64,000 bases of DNA from Bifidobacterium sp. (GCA_024104275.1 JAGGHK010000006.1:1-64000); one strand, 5' to 3'. Positions 29,063 to 39,451 are shown, numbered from the stretch's first letter. Made by a program: numbers and translations. Notes: generated by a model from the sequence alone, not told the origin.

Positions 29063-30550
29063 TCACAGCCCGGCAAGCGCCGAAATGAAGGTGTCGACCG
29101 CGTTTTTGGCGGCCCCATAGTCCTGCGGGTTGTTGACGACGACTGCAAAGGCCAGCACCCCGCCATTCTTGCGCGAAACGTTGCCGGCCATCGAAGTGAC
29201 CTGATCGAGAGACCCGGATTTCACACGCAGCAACCCAGCGGCGCCCGGATCGGCCAGACGGTTCCTGGCGGTGCCCACAAGTCCCGGAATCGACAATCCT
29301 TCGGCAGCCGCCGCGCCCAGGCCGCCTTTGAGATTGCGGCTCTGCACTTCGACCAAGGTCTTGACCTCCAGCGTTGAACCTTCCGAAAGGCCCGAACAAT
29401 CGGCCATGTGAAGGTTCGTGGTGTCGATACCGAGTTTGTCAAGCCTGGCCTTGACGGCCTGCGTCGCACCTTCCGGACTGTCGGCGGCCCCGGTTTTCAA
29501 GGCCAGAAGCCTGCCGAACTCCTCGATCAGGGTGTTGTCGGAATGACGCATCGTGAAGGCCATGACCTCGGCCAACGTCGCGGAAGTGAGGGTTGCGATG
29601 GGTTTGGCATTGCTCGCGGCCTTGCCGGAGGCGATGTCGCCGTCCACACCGATCCCACGTTGGGCGAGCAGGGAGGCAAACGTTGCCGCCGCATCGTTGG
29701 CCGGCGTGGTTGACATTTCCGGATAGACACTATAGAGGTCGGGATCGTGGTCCATGCCAGCCCATTGCCGGCCCCCGTCCACAGCCATCGACGAGATGCC
29801 GGTGTAATTGGTGTTGCCCACGTTGTTGGAAGCGATGGTGGCCGGGTAACGCACGGAACCGAAAAGGGAATCGTCGTATTTGAGATGAACCTGGCTGATA
29901 TTTTGCTTTTTGAGCTGCGTCGCACTCTGGTCGGCGAGGGTGGCAAGACCCGCTCTGCCGTTGATGTGGCCTGGGTCGCTCGCTCCCGCCCCAAGCAGCA
30001 TGTCCCCGTCCGATTTGAGCGTCAGGTTCGCCTGCCTGTCCTGCCCTGTAGTGGCAGGCACGGGGTCGAGCAGAGCGTTGGTGTGGAAAGTCGAACCCAT
30101 ATCGAGCGTCGAAGAGGCCGCAAGCGCGGTCAAGGTCTTCATTGTAGAGGCCGGTTCGCGCGGTGCGTCAGGGTTCAGGGAACTAACGATTTTGCCGTCG
30201 GCATCAGCCACGGCCACCGAAAAATCGCCGCCCAATCCCGTTGTGGCCGCGAAAGCGTTGATCAGTGCGTCCGTCGCGTTTTTATCGATAGGCTTGCTGA
30301 GATTAGCCGGACCTGCAACGGATTTGGCAGGACGCACAGAGCCGGAAAGCGCGGATGTGGTTTTGCCTGCGGGAAGGACGGTAAGAGGACCGGGCATAAC
30401 CCCGTTGATATCGGCGAAGAAGTAACCTGCCGCCACCAACAGAGTGACCAGACTGGAAACAGCGACGCGCCATGCACGATTGCGTGCCACACGAACCGTC
30501 CTGTTCGCGTGCGCTCCGTGACCTCTACGAGATGGTCCCGATGTATTCAC
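29063..30550 (-). CDS. dacB: D-alanyl-D-alanine carboxypeptidase/endopeptidase (PBP4, S13 family)
   Basis: This roughly 495-residue peptidoglycan peptidase trims or cleaves peptide cross-links outside the membrane. An N-terminal membrane anchor (about 27-47, VSSLVTLLVAAGYFFAD) follows a basic stretch. Active-site motifs are STMK (SxxK), SDN in MRHSDNTLIEEFGR, and KSG in RVKSGSLDQVTSMAG. GTG 30550 is preferred for its GGGGAG five nt upstream; a TTG at 30574 is possible. First gene of the dacB-tilS-hpt-ftsH operon. Confidence 0.92.
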   Translation of the reverse strand: MNTSGPSRRGHGAHANRTVRVARNRAWRVAVSSLVTLLVAAGYFFADINGVMPGPLTVLPAGKTTSALSGSVRPAKSVAGPANLSKPIDKNATDALINAFAATTGLGGDFSVAVADADGKIVSSLNPDAPREPASTMKTLTALAASSTLDMGSTFHTNALLDPVPATTGQDRQANLTLKSDGDMLLGAGASDPGHINGRAGLATLADQSATQLKKQNISQVHLKYDDSLFGSVRYPATIASNNVGNTNYTGISSMAVDGGRQWAGMDHDPDLYSVYPEMSTTPANDAAATFASLLAQRGIGVDGDIASGKAASNAKPIATLTSATLAEVMAFTMRHSDNTLIEEFGRLLALKTGAADSPEGATQAVKARLDKLGIDTTNLHMADCSGLSEGSTLEVKTLVEVQSRNLKGGLGAAAAEGLSIPGLVGTARNRLADPGAAGLLRVKSGSLDQVTSMAGNVSRKNGGVLAFAVVVNNPQDYGAAKNAVDTFISALAGL

Positions 30551-30593
30551 AACCGCTCCCCTATGTTCTTTCAAACCAAGCTTGTCCTTGTTG

Positions 30594-31820
30594 CTATTCG
30601 CCCTTGTGCTCTATAGGCTTCCACTGGGCCTTCGAGAAAATCGCCTGGAAGGAAATCGGTATGTAGCTGGCCATATAGATCGGGAAACTCAGTACATAGG
30701 CCAAAAGCTCCTTGTTGGAAGCGCCAATCTGACCACGTTCCGCGAAGACGGTGAGTGCCGCGAGGAACATCATTCCCAAAAGGCCAAGCGCTCCGCCGAC
30801 CACCCAGGATGCCAGGGAATCGACCTGACTGGACCATGAGACGAAACCGAAGGCCGCGAAGAGCAGACCGAAGACCACACGCAGGACGCCGAGCACGGTA
30901 AACGGGCAGATCAGCATAGTGAAATCCACGGCCGAAAAATCGCGTTCCCGCACCGCCCTTTTAATCAGCTGCGGCCCGTAATAACGGAACACCTGCAGGA
31001 ACCCCTTGCTCCAGCGCAGCCTCTGCCGCCAGCTCTGGCCGAAGGAATCGGGTTGTTCGTCGTAGAGGATGGCCGTGCCGCAGTAGCCGATGCGGTCGCC
31101 GTGCAGCACCGAATCCATCGTGAACTCGAGGTCCTCGGTCAACAGGTGGAACTTCCAGCCGTTGTTGCGCTGCATCACCTCTCGCGAGAACATGAAGCCG
31201 GTGCCGCCGACGTGGCAACTGGAACCGAACAGCATGCGCGAGTTGTTGAGGAATCGGGATTCTCGGATGAACCAGAGCGCGGAGCCGGAGGAGACCCAGT
31301 TGTCGGAAAGGTTGGTGGAGTTGCGGTAGCTCGTGAGGATCTTGAAGCCGGATTGGAAGGCCTTGTTCATCTCCTCGATATAGTGCTTGTCGAGTCGATT
31401 GTCGGCGTCGAAGACGAAGAAGGCGTCGTAATCGTCGGCCACACCCTTGTCGATCATCGCATCGAGCAGGTAGGTCAGCGCGTAGCCTTTGCCGATCTGC
31501 TGCAGATTATGGCGTTCCACGACGTGACATCCCATGCCGCGTACGACTTCGGCGGTTTTGTCAGTGCAGTTGTCGGCCACGAGCCAGATATCGACAAGTT
31601 TTGCCGGATAGATCTGCGCCCGAATGGAATCGATGAGGTTCGGCACGACGTTTTCCTCGTTGCGTGCCGAGATCAGCACCGCATAGCGCTTGTCCATCGG
31701 CGCGGGCGGAAAGGTGATGCGGTGGTGAAAAAGCGACGCGACGATGCAGACCGCCTGATAGCCAAGGCTTACAGCACCCAGAACGAACATCAGGATGTCC
31801 AGGATATTCAGCAATACCAT
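30594..31820 (-). CDS. Membrane glycosyltransferase family 2
   Basis: This 408-residue protein has an N-terminal membrane helix (about 5-28), a cytoplasmic GT-A domain and three to four C-terminal membrane helices. GT2 landmarks are ISARNEENVV, VADNCTDKT, DAD (DxD, about 136-138), LTEDLEF (acceptor Asp) and QRLRW (QxxRW), the pattern of processive cellulose/hyaluronan-type synthases. It probably makes or extends a cell-surface polysaccharide; the sugar is unknown. Its ATG follows the AI-2E permease stop by one base (TGA-A-ATG), so the two are translationally coupled. Confidence 0.85.
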   Translation of the reverse strand: MVLLNILDILMFVLGAVSLGYQAVCIVASLFHHRITFPPAPMDKRYAVLISARNEENVVPNLIDSIRAQIYPAKLVDIWLVADNCTDKTAEVVRGMGCHVVERHNLQQIGKGYALTYLLDAMIDKGVADDYDAFFVFDADNRLDKHYIEEMNKAFQSGFKILTSYRNSTNLSDNWVSSGSALWFIRESRFLNNSRMLFGSSCHVGGTGFMFSREVMQRNNGWKFHLLTEDLEFTMDSVLHGDRIGYCGTAILYDEQPDSFGQSWRQRLRWSKGFLQVFRYYGPQLIKRAVRERDFSAVDFTMLICPFTVLGVLRVVFGLLFAAFGFVSWSSQVDSLASWVVGGALGLLGMMFLAALTVFAERGQIGASNKELLAYVLSFPIYMASYIPISFQAIFSKAQWKPIEHKGE

Positions 31821-31821
31821 T

Positions 31822-33426
31822 TCAGTGCCACCTGCTCCTCGGGTTGTCCGTTCCTTCGTTCTTCGCTTTCCTTTTCACCACTTTACCTTGGGTGGCGTCC
31901 TTGACTTCCGGGGCGGGTTGGGCAGGCTTCACTGCACGGCCGTCTTTGCTTCCCCCTTTACGCAACTCCTGGGTATCGAGGCCATCGGAGTCTTTCTCCT
32001 GGGTACCCTTAAGAGGTTTGCGCTCGGCCTTTCCGCCATCCGCAAGTACGCCCTTGGGAATGGCGATGGTCTCGGATTCGTCGAGGTCGTGTCCGGTGGC
32101 TTTTCCGCTCGATTCAGCGGAGAGGCGATAGACCTCATCTCGAATATTGCGCAGATTGTCATCGACAGGCACCCTGGCGCTCGAACCTTTCGCGGCACGC
32201 GGCATACGCTGGGCGACCGGCTGGACCACATGCTCGTTGAACGCTTCGGCCCCAGCCACGACCTTCGACTTCCTGACCGGCACCGGATCGCTCATCAACG
32301 GCGACTCGACAAGCTCATAGCGCTTGGTATACACCTTGAACAACGCCTGCAGACTCGCGGTGATGGGCAGCGCCAGAAATGCGCCAAGGGCACCGAACAC
32401 CGCGCCCAAGACCAGCACCGAAAGGAAGGCGATGGCAGGGTTCAGGTCCATCGTGCGCTGGGAGACCTTCGGCGAAATGATGAGGTTTTCGATCTGCTGG
32501 TAGATGACGATGAAGACGACCACGGCCACGCCGTAAAGGAACCCGCGGGAAGACCAAGCGAAGATGACCGGCAGCGCGCCGCCGATATAGGTGCCGATGG
32601 TCGGGACGAACTGCGAGACGATGCCGCAGAAAAGCGCCAGCGGCAGCCAGTTGGGCACCTTGATGATCATCAGGAATATCGAGGTGAAGAAAGCGTTGAA
32701 CGCGGCGAGAATCGTACGAGAGAAGAGGAAGCCGGAAATCTGGTCCTGCACGATGGTCCAGGCCAGGAGGAAGCGGCGCTGGGTGACCGGACCGAGCCAT
32801 TGGCACAGGCTCCTGCGCATCTTCGGGCCCGCCGCCGAGACGTAATACGTGACCATGACGATGGTGAGAATATTGATCAGCGCGCTGACCAGGCCCACAG
32901 TGGTGCTCAACGCCTGACCGGCGAAATCGGTGACCCACGAGGTCTGCAGGTTCTTGGCGATCTCGCTGCCGAGATTCGACATTTCCGGGAGCTTGAAATC
33001 GGTGTATTGCGCCACCAGATTGCGCGCCTGCTCGTAAAGGTCGGGAATCCCCTTGATCATGGAAATCATTTGCTGGACAAACATGTTGCCGAACAAGCCC
33101 AGCAATGCCAGCACGATAATAATCAGACCGACCAGGGTGGCCGCGGCAGCCGCACCGCGTTTCCAGCCGTGCTTCACCAGACGGACGACCAGAGGTTCCA
33201 TGGCAAGCGCGACGAAAATCGAAATGACGATGTCAAGGACGATGAAGGAGACCTTGCTCCACGACCTGAAAATGAAAATGCAGACGAAAACGGCTATCGC
33301 CGTATAGAGCAAGGCCCGACCCCACCAATCCGGGGGCCTGCGGGAATCCCCTTTCTGGGGAAAAACCGAGGCGAAATCGATCTTTTGGCTTTCGCTGCCG
33401 CCATCTTCCTGTCCACGTTCCTTCAT
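31822..33426 (-). CDS. AI-2E family transporter (PerM/UPF0118)
   Basis: This 534-residue membrane protein has about eight hydrophobic segments between residues 35 and 350 and the family signature around PALALFCGIVSQFVPTIGTYIGGALPV. The 190-residue C-terminal part is hydrophilic, rich in Lys/Glu/Ser, and much longer than in most relatives. Substrates are uncertain: the family includes TqsA (AI-2 export) and Na+/H+ antiporters. ATG 33426 has AGGA nine nt upstream; a TTG three codons earlier is the alternative. It is followed without a gap by the GT2 gene. Confidence 0.85.
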   Translation of the reverse strand: MKERGQEDGGSESQKIDFASVFPQKGDSRRPPDWWGRALLYTAIAVFVCIFIFRSWSKVSFIVLDIVISIFVALAMEPLVVRLVKHGWKRGAAAAATLVGLIIIVLALLGLFGNMFVQQMISMIKGIPDLYEQARNLVAQYTDFKLPEMSNLGSEIAKNLQTSWVTDFAGQALSTTVGLVSALINILTIVMVTYYVSAAGPKMRRSLCQWLGPVTQRRFLLAWTIVQDQISGFLFSRTILAAFNAFFTSIFLMIIKVPNWLPLALFCGIVSQFVPTIGTYIGGALPVIFAWSSRGFLYGVAVVVFIVIYQQIENLIISPKVSQRTMDLNPAIAFLSVLVLGAVFGALGAFLALPITASLQALFKVYTKRYELVESPLMSDPVPVRKSKVVAGAEAFNEHVVQPVAQRMPRAAKGSSARVPVDDNLRNIRDEVYRLSAESSGKATGHDLDESETIAIPKGVLADGGKAERKPLKGTQEKDSDGLDTQELRKGGSKDGRAVKPAQPAPEVKDATQGKVVKRKAKNEGTDNPRSRWH

Positions 33427-33482
33427 GATTTCCAATCCTACCCCGCCCCATGTGTAGACAACTAGGAATATCCTCGTATATC

Positions 33483-34346
33483 ATGGTCAATGTTTCTATT
33501 GTGATACCCGCGTACAACGAACAGGATCGCATCGTCAGCTGCCTGGCGAATGCCGTCTGCCAGTCCGTCGCACCCTACGAGGTCATCATCGTCGACAACA
33601 GGTCGAACGACCATACCTGTGAACTGGTCGAACGATTCATTGCCAACCATACGGATTCACACGTGAAATTAGTCCATCAGGATAATGAGCAGGGTCTTAT
33701 CCCCACACGCAATTACGGATTCTCAGTAGCCATGGGAGACGTATACGGCCGCATCGATGCGGACTGCATGCTCAAACCGGACTGGGTCGAAGTCGTTTCC
33801 GACATCTTCGACCGTGATCCGAGCGCCATGGGCGCCACCGGCCCTGCGGTCTATTACGATATGCCGGCCAAGCACCTCGGTCTTGAAGGCGACAACAAGG
33901 TACGCAAGGTCACCTATCGCGCAGACAACGACAAGGTGCTGCTGTTCGGCTCCAACATGGCGGTGCGCGCCAGCGCATGGGAGAAGATCAAGGACAAGGT
34001 GTGCCGCGACAAGCCGGACATCATGCACGAGGACATCGATATCTCACTGCATCTGCTCGACCAAGGGCTCAAAACCGTTTATAGCGAAAAGATGATCACC
34101 GGGGTCTCGGCGCGCCGTATGGACACCTCGTTCTCCTCGTTCCGCAAGTATATGCAACGCTTCCAGAACACCTTCGACGCCCACCCGAACCACACAAGAG
34201 CGCACGATACCGAACGCACGCTTTACGCCCTTTATCCGGCATTGCGGGCCTTTTACCCGATCTACCAGAAATACCTCAATCACAAGAACGTCAATCCTGC
34301 CCAACGCATTTGGAGCAAAGAACAGCATCAAATCCAAAACCACTGA
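33483..34346 (+). CDS. Glycosyltransferase family 2
   Basis: This 287-residue soluble GT-A transferase begins with VSIVIPAYNEQDRI, followed by IIVDNRSNDHTCE, RIDADCML (DxD) and HEDIDISLHLLDQG (catalytic Asp region). There is no membrane helix, so it is cytoplasmic or peripheral. The sugar and acceptor are unknown. It is transcribed divergently from the AI-2E gene with only a short gap. ATG 33483 fits the family start; AGGA lies 15 nt away, so initiation may be weak, and an ATG at 33450 would add 11 residues. Confidence 0.85.
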   Translation: MVNVSIVIPAYNEQDRIVSCLANAVCQSVAPYEVIIVDNRSNDHTCELVERFIANHTDSHVKLVHQDNEQGLIPTRNYGFSVAMGDVYGRIDADCMLKPDWVEVVSDIFDRDPSAMGATGPAVYYDMPAKHLGLEGDNKVRKVTYRADNDKVLLFGSNMAVRASAWEKIKDKVCRDKPDIMHEDIDISLHLLDQGLKTVYSEKMITGVSARRMDTSFSSFRKYMQRFQNTFDAHPNHTRAHDTERTLYALYPALRAFYPIYQKYLNHKNVNPAQRIWSKEQHQIQNH

Positions 34347-34390
34347 TTGTGAGCGCTAACATTTGGTGAGTGAAATTAGACAATGCATAG

Positions 34391-35212
<822 letters not shown>

Positions 35213-35234
35213 GCCTGATTTCGCTTAACTGAAC

Positions 35235-35279
35235 AAAAAATGTGGGTGCCCGCAACATTCGTGGCACCCACATTTTTTG
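35235..35279 (+). terminator. Rho-independent terminator of butA
   Basis: AAAAAATGTGGGTGCC / GGCACCCACATTTTTT flanks a 12-nt loop; it works in both directions in principle. Confidence 0.92.
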
Positions 35280-35349
35280 TTACGTTCGTTCTGTCGTAGA
35301 TACTTTGCATTCCAACGATGATTGCAAATCCACACGATTCTCGGCTAAG

Positions 35350-35358
35350 TGATACAAT
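35350..35358 (+). promoter_or_regulatory. Extended -10 promoter element upstream of the MgtC-like gene
   Basis: TGATACAAT is an extended -10 (TGnTACAAT). Transcription would start near 35365, giving a leader of about 155 nt to the preferred start codon. Confidence 0.4.
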
Positions 35359-35521
35359 ATATAACCTATTCGGCGAAAAATTAGCAAAGACGACGAGATG
35401 TGCCTAAGGGACAACCATGGTTATTATCATGGTAGTGAATTGTCTGAATGAGGCCAATGACGCGACTCTATGCGATAAACCGCCGGCTTATCGACGATAC
35501 AAAGGGAGAAGAGCGAAACCT

Positions 35522-36241
35522 ATGGAAGTGCAACTGGCGGTGTGGGGCTGGCAGGCCCTTTATCTTCTCGAAGCGTTGGTTTTATCGACTTCCATAGGCC
35601 TTGAGCGTCAGGCGAGGCACAAGGACGCCGGCACGCGCACCCACGCCTTGGTGGGCGTCGGCTCGGCCCTGTTCGTCATCATCAGCAAATACGGCTTCAT
35701 CGACATGCTCACGGCCTCGCCCAACATCAGGGTGGATGCGTCACGCGTGGCCGCGCAGATTGTCTCCGGCATCGGCTTCATCGGCGCTGGCGTCGTTTTC
35801 ACCCAACGCTCGCACGTGCGCGGTTTGACGACGGCGGCCTCCATCTGGATGACCGCTGCGATCGGCTCGGCCTGCGGTGCAGGACTTTTCGTCCCGGCCT
35901 TGGTCTGCACGGCCCTCTACTTCCTGGCGGTGACGCTGTTGCCCTTCCTCACCAGGATCATCGCCCCCAGCATCGGCAACGACGACATGCTGCGTTTGCG
36001 TTATCGCGACGGGCATGGCATCCTGCGTTCAATCCTTTCGGTCTGCGCCCAACATGGGGTTTCCGTTGAAGGCTTTTCGACAAGAAAATCAAAAAACGAG
36101 GATGGCGAGGAGCCTGGAAGCCGCGGCCACGTCGTTTCCGCCGATCTTGAAGTACGCGGGCGCGACAGCAAGGAGCTTATCGGCGACCTGAGCGACATCG
36201 ACGGAGTGATTTCCGTCACAAGAATCAATAATAACGATTGA
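35522..36241 (+). CDS. MgtC/SapB family membrane protein
   Basis: This 239-residue protein has four to five membrane segments in the first 150 residues and a soluble ACT-like C terminus. Family marks are SIGLERQARHKDAGTRTHALVGVGSALF (conserved Glu/Arg and RTH) and GIGFIGAGVVF. MgtC proteins help survival at low Mg2+ by acting on the F-type ATP synthase; that role is inferred here. ATG 35522 matches the family start. An in-frame ATG at 35417 has a better ribosome binding site (AAGGGA, five nt) and would add 35 unconserved residues; it sits inside a 6-bp hairpin ACCATG/CATGGT. Confidence 0.82.
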   Translation: MEVQLAVWGWQALYLLEALVLSTSIGLERQARHKDAGTRTHALVGVGSALFVIISKYGFIDMLTASPNIRVDASRVAAQIVSGIGFIGAGVVFTQRSHVRGLTTAASIWMTAAIGSACGAGLFVPALVCTALYFLAVTLLPFLTRIIAPSIGNDDMLRLRYRDGHGILRSILSVCAQHGVSVEGFSTRKSKNEDGEEPGSRGHVVSADLEVRGRDSKELIGDLSDIDGVISVTRINNND

Positions 36242-36319
36242 CATAATGCGAATCTGCAATATCTGATGCAACTGACCGGAAAGTTTTGGCTGTTCAGTCA
36301 CCTTTAATATCGGCCATCA

Positions 36320-36328
36320 TGCTATATT
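36320..36328 (+). promoter_or_regulatory. Extended -10 element upstream of the polyprenyl synthase
   Basis: TGCTATATT is an extended -10, placing a start near 36335 and a leader of about 40 nt. No clear -35 was found. Confidence 0.4.
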
Positions 36329-36375
36329 AGGTACGTTCGTCAGATTAGTAGAGACTTTCGAGAGGTCGGGTACGC

Positions 36376-37347
36376 ATGCCAAATCAGCAGGAACTCCTGT
36401 TGCGTGATGATCTAAAGCGCGTGGTGCAAACGATGCACTCTGAAGAGGATAACTTGACCCCCTATCGTGAGGATTACCGCCACCTGCTCGACAATTATGG
36501 CAAGATGATTCGCGCATCGCTGGTTCTGCTTTTCTCCTACGTCGTCCAAGACGGCAAGCCCTATCACGTCGACGACAAGATCATCACCGGTGCCGCGGCG
36601 ATCGAAATGCTGCATTTGGCCACGTTGGTGCACGACGACGTGCTCGACAATGCCTCGGTCCGCCGCAATGAACCCACTATCCAGACCATCCATGGCAACA
36701 AGGCCGCGATTTATCTGGGCGACCTCATTCTTTCGCGTTATATGGAAATCATCGCGACCATCGCGCCGGACACGGCTTTCATCGCCGAACAGGCCCATAC
36801 CGTCAACGAGATTGTTTCCGGGGATCTGCTGCAGGAAGCCGCGAGACACAACATCGGCACTTCCAAGGAATACTATTTGCGTGCCATCACCGGCAAGACC
36901 GCTGCACTCTTCCGTCTGGCTGCGATCACCGGCATCAAGCTCACCACCGACTCTCCTTCACCCTCAGCGCTCGAGCAGGCGGCAAAATTCGGAGAGCATT
37001 TGGGCATCGCCTTCCAGATTCTGGACGATGTAGAGGATTTCGACGTCGCCCACGACACCGGCAAGCCAAAACTTGAGGACATCCGCGACGGCATCTATAC
37101 CTTGCCCGTCATTCTGGCGATCGAGGCCGACCCGTCGTTTACAGACATCGTCAAGCTTGACGACCCGTTGAAAGTCCTCGACTACTTCAAGGCACACCCA
37201 CAGTTCATCAACAACGCCAAGGATGAAGCACGCGAACATCTGGAAGCGGCCAAGGCCGTGATTGCCGACAGCAAATACCCGGCGATCAGGCCGGGCACGG
37301 TCAAAGCTCTGGTTGACGTCATCGACAAATTCATCAAAACGCTCTGA
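36376..37347 (+). CDS. Polyprenyl diphosphate synthase (long-chain trans type)
   Basis: This 323-residue enzyme condenses isopentenyl diphosphate onto allylic diphosphates. The first Asp-rich motif is DDVLD in LVHDDVLDNASVRR (about 91-104) and the second is DDVED in QILDDVEDFD. KMIRASL replaces the usual GKRIRP region. The residues before the first motif are small or aliphatic (MLHLATLV), which suggests a long product, as in quinone side-chain synthases; the exact length cannot be read. It is convergent with cydC, so its likely role is to supply the tail for MenA (59199). ATG behind AGAGG at 10 nt. Confidence 0.88.
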   Translation: MPNQQELLLRDDLKRVVQTMHSEEDNLTPYREDYRHLLDNYGKMIRASLVLLFSYVVQDGKPYHVDDKIITGAAAIEMLHLATLVHDDVLDNASVRRNEPTIQTIHGNKAAIYLGDLILSRYMEIIATIAPDTAFIAEQAHTVNEIVSGDLLQEAARHNIGTSKEYYLRAITGKTAALFRLAAITGIKLTTDSPSPSALEQAAKFGEHLGIAFQILDDVEDFDVAHDTGKPKLEDIRDGIYTLPVILAIEADPSFTDIVKLDDPLKVLDYFKAHPQFINNAKDEAREHLEAAKAVIADSKYPAIRPGTVKALVDVIDKFIKTL

Positions 37348-37445
37348 CGTTTTCAAGCTTCGACAGTTCTGCACATTGACATTTCCATGCTTTGGTTCTA
37401 GCCGTTTTCAAGCATTATCGATAGCAAATCAGTGATAGCAAAATA

Positions 37446-37487
37446 GTTGAGGGCCCGATGCTCAGGCTGAGTCATCCGGCCCTCAAC
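37446..37487. terminator. Bidirectional terminator between the polyprenyl synthase and cydC
   Basis: GTTGAGGGCC / GGCCCTCAAC arms enclose a second small stem (GATG.CTCA / TGAG.CATC). It is placed between the two convergent genes. Confidence 0.7.
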
Positions 37488-37522
37488 TCATATTGTTGTG
37501 GTTTCGGTTTCGATGCCGTCTT

Positions 37523-39451
37523 TCACCGCGTGGTTTCCAGCTCACCGACATCGAGGCGGTAGAGCTCGCGGAAACGCTCGTTGGTGCGGTAAAGCTCCGT
37601 GGGAGCGCCCTGCATGGCAATCTTGCCATTGTCGAGGAAGATGACCTTGTCGGACTGCTCGAGCCCTTGCAGATGATGAGTGACCCAGAGCATCGTGCGG
37701 TCGCCGGCAGCGGAGAAGATCATCGACATCAGCTCTCGTTCGGTGATCGGGTCAAGGCCGATGGTCGGCTCGTCCAGCAAAATCACTGGGGTGTCTTTGA
37801 GCACGATACGGGCCAAGGCGATGCGCTGACGTTGGCCGCCGGAGAAGCGCTGCCCCGCCTCGTCGACGGAGGTGTCGATGCCATCGGGAAGCACACGAAC
37901 GGCATCATCAAGCTGAACGGCCTTGAGTGCATCCCACACATCCTCGTCGGTGGCATCAGGAGCACCCAGACGCACATTTTCGGCGATGGTGGAATTGAAG
38001 AGGAACGCCTGCTGGTTCAAGTAACCGAAGATGCGGGCACGTTCGTCCTGCAGAGCCGCCACAGGAATCCCATTGATGGTGATTGCACCCTTTTGCGGCA
38101 CCAGATCGCCGAGCAGCAGCTGGAGAATCGTGGTCTTGCCTTCACCGCTGGGGCCAAGCAGCGCGACCTTCTCGCCGGCCTTGATATGCAGGGTGAAATC
38201 GTCGAGCAACGTCGGCTGTCCGGGTCCGTAGGCAAAAGTGACATGGTCAAAATCGATGGATTCAATCGGACCATCAAGACTCTGCTGCGCCACCGGCTCC
38301 TGCTGACGCGACTCGACGCGGTTGGTCAAGTCATTCAAATGCTCGAGCGAATCGCTATAGAGCGGTATCTCGGCGGTGGCCTGGGCAACATTGATGAAAC
38401 AGTCAACCAACGGGAAAACGGCAAGCACGATGGAAGCGGACCAGTCGGCTATGGACTTGGAACCCGTCATGGTCAAGCCTGCTCCGACCATCAGGCCGAT
38501 GGCGATGACGCCGAAGACGACCTGGATGGCGAAATTGCGCCAGCGTTCAAAAGTTTTCTGCTGGTCCTTGCTCTCCTGGATACGCCGGTATTCATCGGCT
38601 CCGATGGAGATGAAATCCTTGTCTTTGTGGGTGATGACCCAATCGCTCAGGCCGAGGTAGCTTTCGGTGACCTTGGTGTATTCCTGCGCCTGCTGCTGCT
38701 TTTCGAGCGCGAAGTGGCCGGTCGAGAAGCTCAGCGAGACCAGCGGAATGAGAATCAGGACCAGTGCGAGCATCAGGAAGAGCAGCAACGAGGAAGTCCA
38801 CGAGAAGACACCCATGGCGATGGTGACGATAATCCAGAGGATATAGGCCACCACGGTGGGGAAAATGGTGCGCAGGTAGAAGTTCTCGAGGTGGTCGAGA
38901 TCGTCCGCCAAAAGGCTCAATACGCTGCCCGTACGCTCATGCTCGTTGAGGAACGCGGCGTCCTTGGAGAGGGTGCGATAAAGCTGCACGCGCAGCTTTG
39001 AGATGACGTGAAGCACCCAGTCGTGGCTTTTGAGCTGTTCGACGTATTTGAACACAGGGCGGCCGATGCCGAAGGCGCGCGTGAGTACGATGGGCACATA
39101 GACCATGAGGATGTTATAGGGCATGCGCGCCGAACGGTTGATAAGGTAGCCAGCGGTGAACATGAGGGCGGCGGCGCACACGAAAGTCATCGAGCCGAGG
39201 AAGAAGATCAGGGCGAGCGTGCGCTTGTTTTCCTTCAGATACGGCCAGAACCAGTGGTCGTTGTCCCAGATTTTGAGGTAGTCGCGCAGTCTTGGCTTTT
39301 CCTGCCTAGAATCCGAAGACGAACCGGCGACATTCTCCCCCACGCCGTTGCCGGCCTTGCCGTTTTTCGTCTCACCATGCATGTCTTTTGGGGCTTTCAC
39401 ACTGCTCAAGACTTTTGCGTTTTCAGTGTCGTTCGTACTTGTTGAGTCCAT
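37523..39451 (-). CDS. cydC: Cytochrome bd biogenesis ABC exporter subunit CydC
   Basis: This 642-residue half-transporter has six membrane helices then an ATPase domain. With CydD it forms the heterodimer needed to assemble cytochrome bd (thiol export/heme handling). Walker A GPSGEGKTT, signature FSGGQRQRIALAR, Walker B VILLDEPTIGLD and the switch His in LWVTHH are intact. A 60-residue polar N-terminal tail precedes the first helix. ATG 39451 has AAGG five nt upstream and lies 40 nt past the cydD stop. C versus D is assigned by order only. Confidence 0.88.
   Translation of the reverse strand: MDSTSTNDTENAKVLSSVKAPKDMHGETKNGKAGNGVGENVAGSSSDSRQEKPRLRDYLKIWDNDHWFWPYLKENKRTLALIFFLGSMTFVCAAALMFTAGYLINRSARMPYNILMVYVPIVLTRAFGIGRPVFKYVEQLKSHDWVLHVISKLRVQLYRTLSKDAAFLNEHERTGSVLSLLADDLDHLENFYLRTIFPTVVAYILWIIVTIAMGVFSWTSSLLLFLMLALVLILIPLVSLSFSTGHFALEKQQQAQEYTKVTESYLGLSDWVITHKDKDFISIGADEYRRIQESKDQQKTFERWRNFAIQVVFGVIAIGLMVGAGLTMTGSKSIADWSASIVLAVFPLVDCFINVAQATAEIPLYSDSLEHLNDLTNRVESRQQEPVAQQSLDGPIESIDFDHVTFAYGPGQPTLLDDFTLHIKAGEKVALLGPSGEGKTTILQLLLGDLVPQKGAITINGIPVAALQDERARIFGYLNQQAFLFNSTIAENVRLGAPDATDEDVWDALKAVQLDDAVRVLPDGIDTSVDEAGQRFSGGQRQRIALARIVLKDTPVILLDEPTIGLDPITERELMSMIFSAAGDRTMLWVTHHLQGLEQSDKVIFLDNGKIAMQGAPTELYRTNERFRELYRLDVGELETTR

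Noticed and set aside
31795-33465. A 556-codon plus-strand open frame opposite the AI-2E permease
   Set aside because: The minus-strand gene has membrane helices and family motifs; the other frame is His/Arg/Asp-rich with no recognisable domain.
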